Source: a virus. Taken from it: a stretch of DNA of 28,040 nucleotides. Positions within the stretch are counted from its first letter, which is position 1; each line of letters starts with the position of its first letter. The DNA lies in IMG/VR virus record IMGVR_UViG_3300031787_000661, positions 1 through 28,040 of that record; one strand, given 5' to 3'. Below the pieces are notes generated by a model. It saw only the letters and a program-made list of their open reading frames with translations, did no database searches and was not told the DNA's origin. The position numbers and the translations under genes were made by a program. Positions 5,351 through 12,028 of the stretch are shown in pieces.

Positions 5351-5656
5351 ATGTATAAGATTTATAAATACTCAATACCTACAAAAGAAAAATATATTAT
5401 TGAGTTACCTAAAGATGCCAAAATAATAAGAGTAGAAGATGTAGATGGGCTTTTCTTTTTGTGGGCTATAGTAAACACAGATGAAAATCATCCAAAAGAA
5501 AAAAGATGTTTAGAGTTTTATAAAACAGGTCAAGTTATTGAAACTCCTATTGATAGACTTAATTATTTAGGCACTTGTAAACTTTTTATTATGCAGGAAT
5601 TGTGTCTTTATGTTTTTGAAAATACATTTGAAACAGCTCAAATAAATTCACTATGA
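5351..5656 (+). CDS. DUF7352-like phage protein
   Basis: 101 residues. Layout typical of the small phage family I recall as DUF7352: an N-terminal strand (YKIYKYSIPTKEKYIIELP), a DAKIIRVEDVDGLFFLWAIV core, and the later phrase TGQVIETPIDRLNYLGTCKL before a C-terminal VFENTFE. Function of that family is unknown to me. The gene follows the tRNA-like gene and overlaps the next gene by four bases (ATGA), so it is probably co-translated with the putative oxygenase. Base composition here (5350-6290) is more AT-rich than the flanking recombination and methylase genes, which hints at separate acquisition of this pair. Confidence 0.65.
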   Translation: MYKIYKYSIPTKEKYIIELPKDAKIIRVEDVDGLFFLWAIVNTDENHPKEKRCLEFYKTGQVIETPIDRLNYLGTCKLFIMQELCLYVFENTFETAQINSL

Positions 5657-6291
5657 GATACGGTGAACTTCCAAAACCATTAGGAATATTTGAAGTAGAA
5701 TGCAATGAAATGATGTTCTATCAATATTTGCCTATAAAAATGATAGAGCAAACACAACCAATTTATGAGGAACGCTTAAGCTGCTTTGATAAATTGATTG
5801 GTGCAATTTGTTGTGATTATATAGGTGAATTTGGGTTAGATAATTATGTAAATTCATACGTTTATTTAACTGCAAAACATTTATATCAAATGCCAAATTG
5901 TTCTTTTAACAGAACTGGATGGCACTCTGATGGGTTCTTAACTGATGATATAAATTATATTTGGTGCGACAAGTACCCTACAATTTTTAATAGAACTGAA
6001 TTTCATTTACCATTAGATGATTTGCTTTCAATTGAAGTGATGGAAAAACAAGCTATTCCTTTTAACAATTATAGTTATAGAGAAAATCAGTTATTACGCC
6101 TTAATCAATATAACATACATAAGGTTGCCCCTGTTACAGAAGTGGGAATGAGAACATTTTTGAAGTTATCATTTAGTAAAGACAAATATGATTTAATTGG
6201 AAATTCACACAATTATTTGATAGATTATAATTGGGAAATGAAAAATAGAAAAGAACATCGTAATATTCCACAATCAATACTAAACTCTTAA
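5653..6291 (+). CDS. Putative 2-oxoglutarate/Fe(II)-dependent oxygenase
   Basis: 212 residues. The 2OG-Fe(II) triad and the 2-oxoglutarate anchor can be read directly: GWHSDGF (His91-x-Asp93), NIHKV (His156) and GMRTF (Arg167), with spacing usual for the double-stranded beta-helix fold (~63 residues between HxD and distal His, Arg 11 further on). Such enzymes hydroxylate or demethylate proteins, nucleic acids or small molecules. Placement between recombination genes and a cytosine methyltransferase makes nucleic-acid modification possible, but the substrate is not shown. ATGA overlap with the DUF7352-like gene. The main alternative is a conserved phage protein with a coincidental HxD/H/R arrangement. 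Confidence 0.55.
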   Translation: MRYGELPKPLGIFEVECNEMMFYQYLPIKMIEQTQPIYEERLSCFDKLIGAICCDYIGEFGLDNYVNSYVYLTAKHLYQMPNCSFNRTGWHSDGFLTDDINYIWCDKYPTIFNRTEFHLPLDDLLSIEVMEKQAIPFNNYSYRENQLLRLNQYNIHKVAPVTEVGMRTFLKLSFSKDKYDLIGNSHNYLIDYNWEMKNRKEHRNIPQSILNS

Positions 6292-6321
6292 TCACACTGG
6301 CTCTGAATACCCAGCGAATCA

Positions 6322-6678
6322 ATGGCAACACTAATTAACGCCTACATCACAAAGGCGAAACTTGAACAACTCCTTTCACAAGCAGAAAAAGGGGTGGCTT
6401 TTACCATCGCAGTAAACGATGAAGCGAATGCCTACAATCAGAACGTATCTCTGTACCTTGCACAGACAAAGGAGCAAAGGGAATCGAAAGAACCCAAGAC
6501 CTATTTTGGCAACGGTGCAGTAGTGTGGACTGACAACAAGGTTACACTTGCTCCAAAGAAGGATGCACCTGCTGAAAACAAGCAAGCAGTACCTGCGGAA
6601 AACAGGCAGGTTACTCCGATTTATGCAGTACCTATGCCGCCTGTTGATAATCATTACAAAGGCGATCTCCCATTTTAA
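6322..6678 (+). CDS. SSB-like single-stranded DNA-binding protein
   Basis: 118 residues. A beta-rich first half (INAYITKAKLEQLLSQAEKG, FTIAVNDEANAYNQNVSLYL, KTYFGNGAVVWTDNKVTLA), a Pro/Ala/Gln linker (~88-110) and a C-terminal DLPF. A flexible linker followed by an acidic-hydrophobic tip ending in Pro-Phe is the hallmark of SSB proteins, where the tip docks partner proteins. The OB-fold is shorter than in bacterial SSB (~110 residues), so this would be a compact phage version. The following hairpin at 6686 probably ends or attenuates the transcript. It would protect strands handled by the RecT-like protein and the primase-helicase. Confidence 0.55.
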   Translation: MATLINAYITKAKLEQLLSQAEKGVAFTIAVNDEANAYNQNVSLYLAQTKEQRESKEPKTYFGNGAVVWTDNKVTLAPKKDAPAENKQAVPAENRQVTPIYAVPMPPVDNHYKGDLPF

Positions 6679-6685
6679 TTCACAC

Positions 6686-6707
6686 GGGGAAGGGTAATAC
6701 CTTCCCC
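6686..6707 (+). terminator. Strong hairpin, probable terminator
   Basis: Perfect 8-bp stem GGGGAAGG/CCTTCCCC with a 6-nt loop (6694-6699), starting 8 nt after the SSB-like stop and followed by TTAATTTTG. The T-run is interrupted, so termination may be partial. Confidence 0.65.
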
Positions 6708-6708
6708 T

Positions 6709-6716
6709 TAATTTTG
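6709..6716 (+). promoter_or_regulatory. -7-like box TAATTTTG directly after the hairpin
   Basis: Matches TAnnTTTG and lies 6 nt before the ATG at 6723, so a transcript started here would be nearly leaderless and would restart expression of the methylase genes after the terminator. No TTTG is found at the right distance upstream, and chance matches are common, so support is weak. Confidence 0.25.
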
Positions 6717-6722
6717 TACTTT

Positions 6723-6917
6723 ATGACAATCCACCAATACCTCCGCAACAAAGACATCCGCACTAATACTACTGCAATGCTCAAAGACGGCAAATGGTAC
6801 CGTTACATTGGCGGTGCATGGGTGCCGGAAAAGCAGTTTGAGTTGATGTTTCCCCTACCATCGAAGATTGGGAACAACTCCGACAACCCGAATAAAAGAG
6901 CGTTATATCTTGATTAA
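6723..6917 (+). CDS. Hypothetical protein, 64 aa
   Basis: Not recognised. Small basic protein MTIHQYLRNKDIRTNTTAML with a following WYRYIGGAWVPEKQF and a polar end. The ATG at 6723 is preferred to an in-frame TTG at 6714, which lies inside the -7-like box. It ends 1 nt before the methyltransferase start, so it could be co-translated with it. No domain can be named; it may be a short accessory peptide of the methylase module. Confidence 0.5.
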   Translation: MTIHQYLRNKDIRTNTTAMLKDGKWYRYIGGAWVPEKQFELMFPLPSKIGNNSDNPNKRALYLD

Positions 6918-6918
6918 T

Positions 6919-7965
6919 ATGACCCACGGATCACTATTTAGCGGAATAGGCGGCTTTGATTTAGCAGCCGAATGGATGGGATGGGAAAACGTATTCCATT
7001 GCGAATGGAATGAGTTTGGACAAAAAGTATTACATCATTACTGGCCTAAAGCAATACAATACAATGACATCACTAAAACAGACTTCACTATTCACAGAGG
7101 AAACATTGACATCCTCACAGGAGGATTCCCATGCCAGCCATACTCATCAGCCGGAAAACGAAAAGGCAAAGAAGATGAGCGACATCTCTGGCCGGAAATG
7201 CTGCGAGCAATTAGAGAAATTCAACCACGTTGGGTTGTGGGCGAAAATGTTCTCGGCCTTGTTAATTGGTCAGGAGGGTTGGTATTCCACGAGGTGCAAG
7301 CTGACCTGGAAGCTCAGGGGTACGAAGTATGGCCGTATGTACTGCCAGCTGTATCCGTCAACGCTCCCCACAGAAGGGACAGGGTTTGGTTTGTTGCCTA
7401 CGCCAAAGACATTCGATGGTATGGCAGAGAGTGCAAATTCGGGGAAAACATTAATAAAGACGCCACAAGGTTTTGTGAATATAGACAAGAACGGAGTGAG
7501 ATGGGGGCCAAGCTTAAACGACATAGCGAGGAATCAACTACTCCCCACCCCAACGGCAATGGACTCAACGAACGCAACGGCAACGATGAAGAGCAGCCAG
7601 GTGAAGGAGGGTTCAATGCACTCAGTAACGCTGACACGGGCAATGAGTATGGGGATGTTGCCGACACCTGCAACAAGAGATTACAAGGGAGCCAGGTCAA
7701 CGGAAGCATTGGAGGAAGCGGGAAGGAATCAGACAAACTCACTACCGGATGCGTTCGCTCAAACTGGCAAAACTTCCCAACTCAATCCCCAATTTGTACT
7801 CGAAATGATGGGCTTTCCTCCCGACTGGACGGAATTACCTTTTCTAAGTGGCGAAACGAATCAATCAAAGCAGCCGGAAACGCTATAGTGCCGCAAGTCG
7901 TTTATCAAATATTTAAAGCAATTCAGCAATATGAAACACTACCCCGAATGGCGGATTCGATATAA
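6919..7965 (+). CDS. DNA (cytosine-5) methyltransferase
   Basis: 348 residues; transfers a methyl group from S-adenosylmethionine to C5 of cytosine in a specific DNA site. Motifs in order: I (SLFSGIGGFDLA, cofactor), IV (GGFPCQPYSSAG, catalytic Cys72), VI (GENVLG, ~108-113), VIII (HRRDRVWFV, ~151-158), a ~100-residue target-recognition region, then the C-terminal block WQNFPTQSP and RNESIKAAGNAIVPQVVYQI (motifs IX-X). The ATG at 6919 places motif I at the usual distance from the start. No restriction enzyme partner is obvious except the VRR-NUC-like neighbour, so it is probably a solitary protective or regulatory methylase. From 7064 to 7888 the same DNA carries a second long ORF. Confidence 0.9.
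   Translation: MTHGSLFSGIGGFDLAAEWMGWENVFHCEWNEFGQKVLHHYWPKAIQYNDITKTDFTIHRGNIDILTGGFPCQPYSSAGKRKGKEDERHLWPEMLRAIREIQPRWVVGENVLGLVNWSGGLVFHEVQADLEAQGYEVWPYVLPAVSVNAPHRRDRVWFVAYAKDIRWYGRECKFGENINKDATRFCEYRQERSEMGAKLKRHSEESTTPHPNGNGLNERNGNDEEQPGEGGFNALSNADTGNEYGDVADTCNKRLQGSQVNGSIGGSGKESDKLTTGCVRSNWQNFPTQSPICTRNDGLSSRLDGITFSKWRNESIKAAGNAIVPQVVYQIFKAIQQYETLPRMADSI
7064..7888 (+). CDS. Overprinted ORF in another frame of the methyltransferase gene, 274 aa
   Basis: Lies wholly inside the methyltransferase gene, same strand, shifted by one base. It starts MTSLKQTSLFTEETLTSSQE and contains CKLTWKLRGTKYGRMY, the repeated phrases LLPTPKTFDG, LLPTPTAMDS and MLPTPATRDYKGAR, and ends with NSLPDAFAQTGKTSQLNPQF, VLEMMGFPPDW. 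From memory, these phrases recur in proteins of Bacteroidota genomes and phages found with cytosine methyltransferases, so this frame looks like a real conserved protein, not a shadow. An open frame of >290 codons by chance has a probability of about one in a million per frame. Activity unknown; perhaps a partner of the methylase. The in-frame start at 7010 is an alternative. Confidence 0.6.
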   Translation: MTSLKQTSLFTEETLTSSQEDSHASHTHQPENEKAKKMSDISGRKCCEQLEKFNHVGLWAKMFSALLIGQEGWYSTRCKLTWKLRGTKYGRMYCQLYPSTLPTEGTGFGLLPTPKTFDGMAESANSGKTLIKTPQGFVNIDKNGVRWGPSLNDIARNQLLPTPTAMDSTNATATMKSSQVKEGSMHSVTLTRAMSMGMLPTPATRDYKGARSTEALEEAGRNQTNSLPDAFAQTGKTSQLNPQFVLEMMGFPPDWTELPFLSGETNQSKQPETL

Positions 7966-8368
7966 CACCGCACACTATCAGCACACCTTAAAGCATACAC
8001 CGTCAGTTGTAAAGGATGGATTCTACACCGGTCCGGCTAACTTCCCGAAAGTGGAAACGGCAAACGGATTAACACAATTCTGCATCAACTACATCAACTG
8101 GACAGGCGGCAATGCAACAAGGGTAAGTAGTGCAGGAAGATACCTGCAAGGCAGATACATACCATCCACAACACGCAAAGGAACGGCTGATATAATGGCG
8201 ACTATACAGGGCAAATCGGTGAAAATCGAAATTAAGGTAGGCAAAGACCGACCATCAAAGGAACAATTAGCCGAACAAGCACGGGAAAGACAAGCCGGGG
8301 GGATTTATGAGTTTGTGCATACACCGGAGGAATTCTTCATTATATTTGACCAGATTACAAGTCATTAA
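7931..8368 (+). CDS. VRR-NUC-like nuclease
   Basis: 145 residues. The C-terminal half reads RKGTADIMATIQGKSVKIEI, KVGKDRPSKEQLAEQARERQ, then GGIYEFVHTPEEFF. This is the PD-(D/E)xK arrangement of VRR-NUC domains: Asp in TADIM, Glu-x-Lys in IEIKVG, and the later S.EQ..Q...... helix. Such phage proteins cut branched or flapped DNA (Holliday-junction-like structures). The first ~60 residues (PEWRIRYNTAHYQHTL...) are family-specific and may bind DNA. It starts within the last codons of the methyltransferase. Function in recombination or replication fork processing fits the neighbouring RecT-like and primase genes. Confidence 0.7.
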   Translation: MKHYPEWRIRYNTAHYQHTLKHTPSVVKDGFYTGPANFPKVETANGLTQFCINYINWTGGNATRVSSAGRYLQGRYIPSTTRKGTADIMATIQGKSVKIEIKVGKDRPSKEQLAEQARERQAGGIYEFVHTPEEFFIIFDQITSH

Positions 8369-8391
8369 AGGCACAATATGACCTTAATGAC
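8361..8391 (+). promoter_or_regulatory. Inverted repeat between nuclease and primase genes
   Basis: GTCATTAAAGG and CCTTAATGAC can form a 10-bp stem with one bulged A and a 10-nt loop. It overlaps the stop of the nuclease gene and precedes the primase-helicase ATG by 28 nt. There is no T-run, so it is more likely an operator or mRNA-stability hairpin than a terminator. Confidence 0.35.
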
Positions 8392-8419
8392 CGAGATATA
8401 AGTCAAAAACCAACCCAAC

Positions 8420-10630
8420 ATGATAAAACAAATCCATGCCGAATATACCGACATCGGCATCAAAGTAATCCCTATAGAATGGGACACAACAAACAAACAA
8501 CCCGTATCACACAGGAACTGGAGCAATCCCGATGATCTTACCCTGCGCCCATCCGATAACGGGTTAATGATTCTCACCGGCAACAATTACGGGTGCCTTG
8601 ACTTTGACCTAAAGAATACGAAGGACAAAGACATCTTCAACAAGTGGATGGCTATGGTAACCAATGAGGCACCGGAGATACTCAACAACCTATTTATAGA
8701 GCAAACGAGGAACGGTGGCTATCATGTGTGGATGTACTACCGACACTTACCCAAGAAGCAGCAGTTAGCTGCCAATCCGGAAGGGAACGAGGTAATTGCA
8801 CTATACTGCAACGGCCCGGTGGTTTACACTTACCCTACACCTGGTTATACGGAGTTCCACCAATCAATGGCTGACCTTAAAGAAATAACGGTTGAACAAT
8901 ATAACTATTTGATAGAGGTTAGTCAGTACTTTAACGAGTACAAACCGGCCTATGATCCGACAAAGAAAGCCATCAACTACCCAAAAGGGTATGAGCAGCA
9001 GTTATCCGATTATGACGGACATCTGTCTGAAGATAGTTTTGAGGCGATTTTAAACACTATCGGCCTTCATCCCATACCTGACTATCATTATAGAAAAGCG
9101 GACAAATTTAGGGCCTACAGGCGGCAAGGAAGTACATCTGTTGGAATCAGCGCAAAGGTGTACCATGCGGCAAAAAGGGTGCTGATATTTTCCGCAAGCA
9201 TGGATAACTTCCCAAACTGGCACAATAAGGAAGAATACCCCGAATGGTCTTTGCCGGCATCCTTTATGCTTTTCTATCATTTAGGCCGTGATTGGGAGAA
9301 AGTACTGCAGCACATAGGCATCGTAAAGGACACAACATCATACCCTTACGATATTTTTCCACTACCTGTGCAAAAATCATTGTTTGAGGTAGCTAATGAG
9401 AAATCACTCCACCCCGAGTTCCTTGCAACTGCAGGACTATGGACTATCGCATCACTTGCCGGCAACTGCTTTACTTCCGATTTACCGGATGAAACCAAGA
9501 ATATCTTATTTGCATTAATGATTGCACCGGTATCAGTTGGTAAAACCCCTGCATTCAAAGCAATGTGCGAAACACCGTTAAAGGATTTGTTAGCAAGGGA
9601 GGATAAAGAATATGAAGAAGAAGTAAAGAATTGGAATCTACAACGGGCAGATGCCAATAGTCGTAAAGAACCTTTCAACAAACCACACCCAAAACGATTT
9701 CATCCCTTTGCCGTTGATGGCACAACAGAGGGGTATATCTCACTTATGCAAGACCAACAAGGCGGTATGGGTGTGTACCATGATGAAGCGGAAACAATAC
9801 TCAATGCAGGGGCGCATAAAGCAAATAACGATTCTATATCCTTCTTTACCCAAGCATTCAGCGGTGGCCGCTATACGCAAATACGGGCCGACAGGTCGAA
9901 GGAAAGGGTAGTGAAATCTCTTAACATATCCCTGCTGATGGGAACGCAGCCATCAAGACTGAAAAACTTATTTGGTGCCGACCGCATCCAGTCAGGGTTT
10001 GCATCCCGTTTTCTTATGGTGCAATCCGATTACATCAAGTTGCAGGAAGAAGTGGACCCATTCACCCCGACACGGGCAATGTGCCAAGAGTGGAGCGATT
10101 TAATATTTGAACTTTACAAGCACAACAAAGAATTCAGCAAAGGCGATAAGCCACCCCGTAAAATCATTGTAACGGATGAAGCAAGACCAATTTTAACAAA
10201 ATATTATAGGCAGCAACGCAAGGATGCCAATGACAGGAAAGCCAATTCGGTGGAGGACTATGTGATGGGTACGGAAGCGAAGATGTCAGCGTACTTCTTC
10301 CGATTCTGCCACATCATAGCCATCATGCAGAATCCAATGGTACCACTTGTTACTCGTCAGGTCGCTGACCAAGCATGGCAGCTTTACCGGTGGTATGCAG
10401 AATCCACCATGCATATTTTGGGTAGTATCTATGAGGAAAATGAATCCGGCCTTCCTACTGATCTCCGCTTGTTGGTTGATAATCTTCCGGCAAAGTTTAC
10501 CACGAAAGAAATGGAGGCACTTTGCACACGTTTAAATATCAAACCCCGTAGATTTGTTGATGCTATGCGAAGGCAGGATTTTCAGCGAATGTTTAAGCGC
10601 ATCGCACATGGAGTTTATGAAAAGATGTAA
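8420..10630 (+). CDS. Bifunctional primase/polymerase-helicase
   Basis: 736 residues. The N-terminal ~200 residues match the bifunctional DNA primase/polymerase (prim-pol) fold: the IGIKVIPIEW opening, GLMILTGNNYGCLDFDLKN with the metal-binding Asp61-x-Asp63, and NGGYHVWM with the active-site His102. The C-terminal part is a DUF3987-type helicase: Walker A variant APVSVGKTPAF (~369-379), Walker B region GMGVYHDEAETIL (~449-461), then GADRIQSGFASRF with a possible arginine finger. It would prime and unwind DNA at the phage fork in place of separate primase and helicase. No Shine-Dalgarno before the ATG. A terminator follows at 10663. Confidence 0.85.
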   Translation: MIKQIHAEYTDIGIKVIPIEWDTTNKQPVSHRNWSNPDDLTLRPSDNGLMILTGNNYGCLDFDLKNTKDKDIFNKWMAMVTNEAPEILNNLFIEQTRNGGYHVWMYYRHLPKKQQLAANPEGNEVIALYCNGPVVYTYPTPGYTEFHQSMADLKEITVEQYNYLIEVSQYFNEYKPAYDPTKKAINYPKGYEQQLSDYDGHLSEDSFEAILNTIGLHPIPDYHYRKADKFRAYRRQGSTSVGISAKVYHAAKRVLIFSASMDNFPNWHNKEEYPEWSLPASFMLFYHLGRDWEKVLQHIGIVKDTTSYPYDIFPLPVQKSLFEVANEKSLHPEFLATAGLWTIASLAGNCFTSDLPDETKNILFALMIAPVSVGKTPAFKAMCETPLKDLLAREDKEYEEEVKNWNLQRADANSRKEPFNKPHPKRFHPFAVDGTTEGYISLMQDQQGGMGVYHDEAETILNAGAHKANNDSISFFTQAFSGGRYTQIRADRSKERVVKSLNISLLMGTQPSRLKNLFGADRIQSGFASRFLMVQSDYIKLQEEVDPFTPTRAMCQEWSDLIFELYKHNKEFSKGDKPPRKIIVTDEARPILTKYYRQQRKDANDRKANSVEDYVMGTEAKMSAYFFRFCHIIAIMQNPMVPLVTRQVADQAWQLYRWYAESTMHILGSIYEENESGLPTDLRLLVDNLPAKFTTKEMEALCTRLNIKPRRFVDAMRRQDFQRMFKRIAHGVYEKM

Positions 10631-10662
10631 CTTTACTTTTCTTTTTTGATAGACAAAACCTC

Positions 10663-10692
10663 CCCCGATGTTTCTACATTGGGGTTTTTTTT
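10663..10692 (+). terminator. Rho-independent terminator after the replication module
   Basis: Stem CCCCGATG/CATTGGGG (one G-T pair) with a 6-nt loop, followed by eight T residues (10685-10692). It closes the rightward DNA-metabolism operon 33 nt after the primase-helicase stop, so the packaging operon must start from its own promoter. Confidence 0.85.
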
Positions 10693-10697
10693 GCAGT

Positions 10698-10945
10698 CAA
10701 ATTTGCAATAATTGCACCCACTGCAAATATGCAAACCATTGATAATCATAGCGTATGGTGGCAAATTTGCACTTTTGCGCAAATTTCAAGTAATAATAAT
10801 TTTATATCTCTATATATGCTAATATACTAATCCTTATATAGATATACATGGGGTGCAAAAATACTGCAAATTTGCAACTTTGGCTGATACTCAATGAGTT
10901 ATGAAGGTTTTGACTGCAAATATGGTGCAACTTTGTGCAAATTTG
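10698..10945. repeat. TGCAAATTTGCA-like repeat block with AT-rich core (candidate origin/operator)
   Basis: A gene-free 365-nt gap (10631-10995). Motif copies: CAAATTTGCA (10698), TGCAAATATGCAAA (10722), GCAAATTTGCA (10761), TTTTGCGCAAATTT (10773), TGCAAAA (10854), TGCAAATTTGCAA (10865), TGCAAATATGG (10915), TGCAA (10926) and TGCAAATTTG (10936). Several are perfect palindromes. Between the two groups lies a very AT-rich stretch (about 10787-10849, TA-steps). Iterated palindromes beside an AT-rich segment suit a replication origin; the last copy overlaps the -33 element of the promoter at 10942, which suits an operator for late transcription. Both roles are possible; the binding protein is unknown. 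Confidence 0.6.
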
Positions 10946-10974
10946 GAACTTTCGGGTGGTTATGGGTAACTTTG
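10942..10974 (+). promoter_or_regulatory. Rightward late promoter (Bacteroidota type)
   Basis: TTTG (10942-10945), 21-nt spacer, TAACTTTG (10967-10974). Predicted start ~7 nt later, about 15 nt before the GTG at 10996. The -33 element is part of the last TGCAAATTTG repeat, so the repeat-binding factor would compete with or recruit RNA polymerase here. Confidence 0.55.
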
Positions 10975-10995
10975 TAAACAACAAGTAAGTACAAA

Positions 10996-11274
10996 GTGCC
11001 AAAGAAAGGACATACTAACAACCCGAATGGTAGACCCAAAGGAACCCCCAACAAGGTTACCAAATCAATCAGGGAGCATTTCGCTACCGCTTTCGATTTA
11101 TTGCAAGAAGATGATCAGCACAACCTGACCGCATGGGCAAAGACAAACCCGACAGAGTTCTATCGTTTGGCATCGAAACTCATCCCGACAAAAGTGGAGG
11201 CGGACATCCAACAACCCGTCCAAACCATTATCCAAATCATTCCCGACCCAAATAGCGCTCCCATTGCCGATTGA
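10996..11274 (+). CDS. Small terminase subunit-like DNA-binding protein
   Basis: 92 residues from a GTG. The beginning KKGHTNNPNGRPKGTPNKVT is the Asn/Gly/Arg-Pro-rich tail seen in phage proteins that precede terminase genes, followed by a helical region (KSIREHFATAFDLLQEDDQH) and WAKTNPTEFYRLASKLIPTK, a phrase common in these small packaging proteins. It would recognise the phage DNA and hand it to the large terminase. It is the first gene after the late promoter, as expected, but the large subunit is 4.2 kb further on, with an island of transferases between. It is shorter than usual small terminases (~150 aa), so the call is probable rather than certain. Confidence 0.55.
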   Translation: MPKKGHTNNPNGRPKGTPNKVTKSIREHFATAFDLLQEDDQHNLTAWAKTNPTEFYRLASKLIPTKVEADIQQPVQTIIQIIPDPNSAPIAD

Positions 11275-12028
11275 GAAACTTTGTACCGGGTGTGGAAAAC
11301 ATAAATGCCGACTTCAGATGGATTTCAGCAAAGAATTTTGTTATCTTTGTATGACCAGAGCCGAAAACATGAAAATACATTACAACTTCGCCACACGCAG
11401 TAGGCCTACAAAAATGACTGCTGCCATTGCCACAATCAAAGCATACTCACAAAAAGCGGATTATACCATAGGCATAACGGTAGATGATGATGATGATGTA
11501 ACGCTTAATTCTACCCATTACCTCGAACTGCAAAGGGATCCGAATATCTACTTCACACATGGTAAGAGTGAAAGTAAGGTGCATGCTATCAACAGGGGCA
11601 TGGAAGGATGGAAGGGTGATATAGTGGTGAACATGAGCGATGATATGCGATTCCTTGTTCCAGGTTATGACATTAAAATAATCAATGCCTTCGCTGATAA
11701 TCTTGACCAGTTCATTCACTTTCCCGATGGCAGGGTTAATCACCTGCTACCTACCATGAGCATAATGGGGAGGACTTACTATGAAAGATTCGGTTATATC
11801 TACCACCCACAATACTTCTCCCTATGGTGCGACAATGAGGCAATGGATGTGGCGAAGAAGTTAGGAAAGTGGAAGTATGTGCCGGAACGCATCTTCGATC
11901 ATTACCACCCGGCATGGACTGGTGAGCCGATTGATGCGCAGTTAAGGCATACGCAGGGTTACTACCACATTGATGAACAAACCTACATTAAGCGGTCAGC
12001 CGCCGGATTCCCAAATGAGAATGTATGA
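11264..12028 (+). CDS. GT-A-type glycosyltransferase with N-terminal zinc-ribbon-like extension
   Basis: The catalytic part begins MKIHYNFATRSRPTKMTAAI and has the sugar-nucleotide Asp cluster TVDDDDDV, then NMSDDMRF, with a C-terminal region FDHYHPAWTGEP, typical of phage GT-A enzymes that act on proteins or glycans. Starting at the TTG at 11264 (overlapping the previous stop) adds ~30 residues with two CxxC pairs (CTGC at 7-10, CYLC at 26-29), spaced like a zinc ribbon. Starts at 11351 (MTRAEN) or 11369 (MKIHY) would give the bare enzyme. The regular cysteine spacing favours the long form. Donor and acceptor sugars are unknown. Confidence 0.7.
   Translation: MPIEKLCTGCGKHKCRLQMDFSKEFCYLCMTRAENMKIHYNFATRSRPTKMTAAIATIKAYSQKADYTIGITVDDDDDVTLNSTHYLELQRDPNIYFTHGKSESKVHAINRGMEGWKGDIVVNMSDDMRFLVPGYDIKIINAFADNLDQFIHFPDGRVNHLLPTMSIMGRTYYERFGYIYHPQYFSLWCDNEAMDVAKKLGKWKYVPERIFDHYHPAWTGEPIDAQLRHTQGYYHIDEQTYIKRSAAGFPNENV

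Noticed and set aside
6919-8368. Restriction-modification pair made of the cytosine methylase and the VRR-NUC-like nuclease
   Set aside because: The nuclease has the VRR-NUC pattern of structure-specific phage nucleases, not of a type II restriction enzyme, and sits in a recombination/replication operon.
10802-11002. 66-aa ORF on the minus strand in the repeat block
   Set aside because: Its codons are made from the repeated TGCAAATTTGC motif, and the product (Leu, Cys, Ile, His mix) has no protein character.
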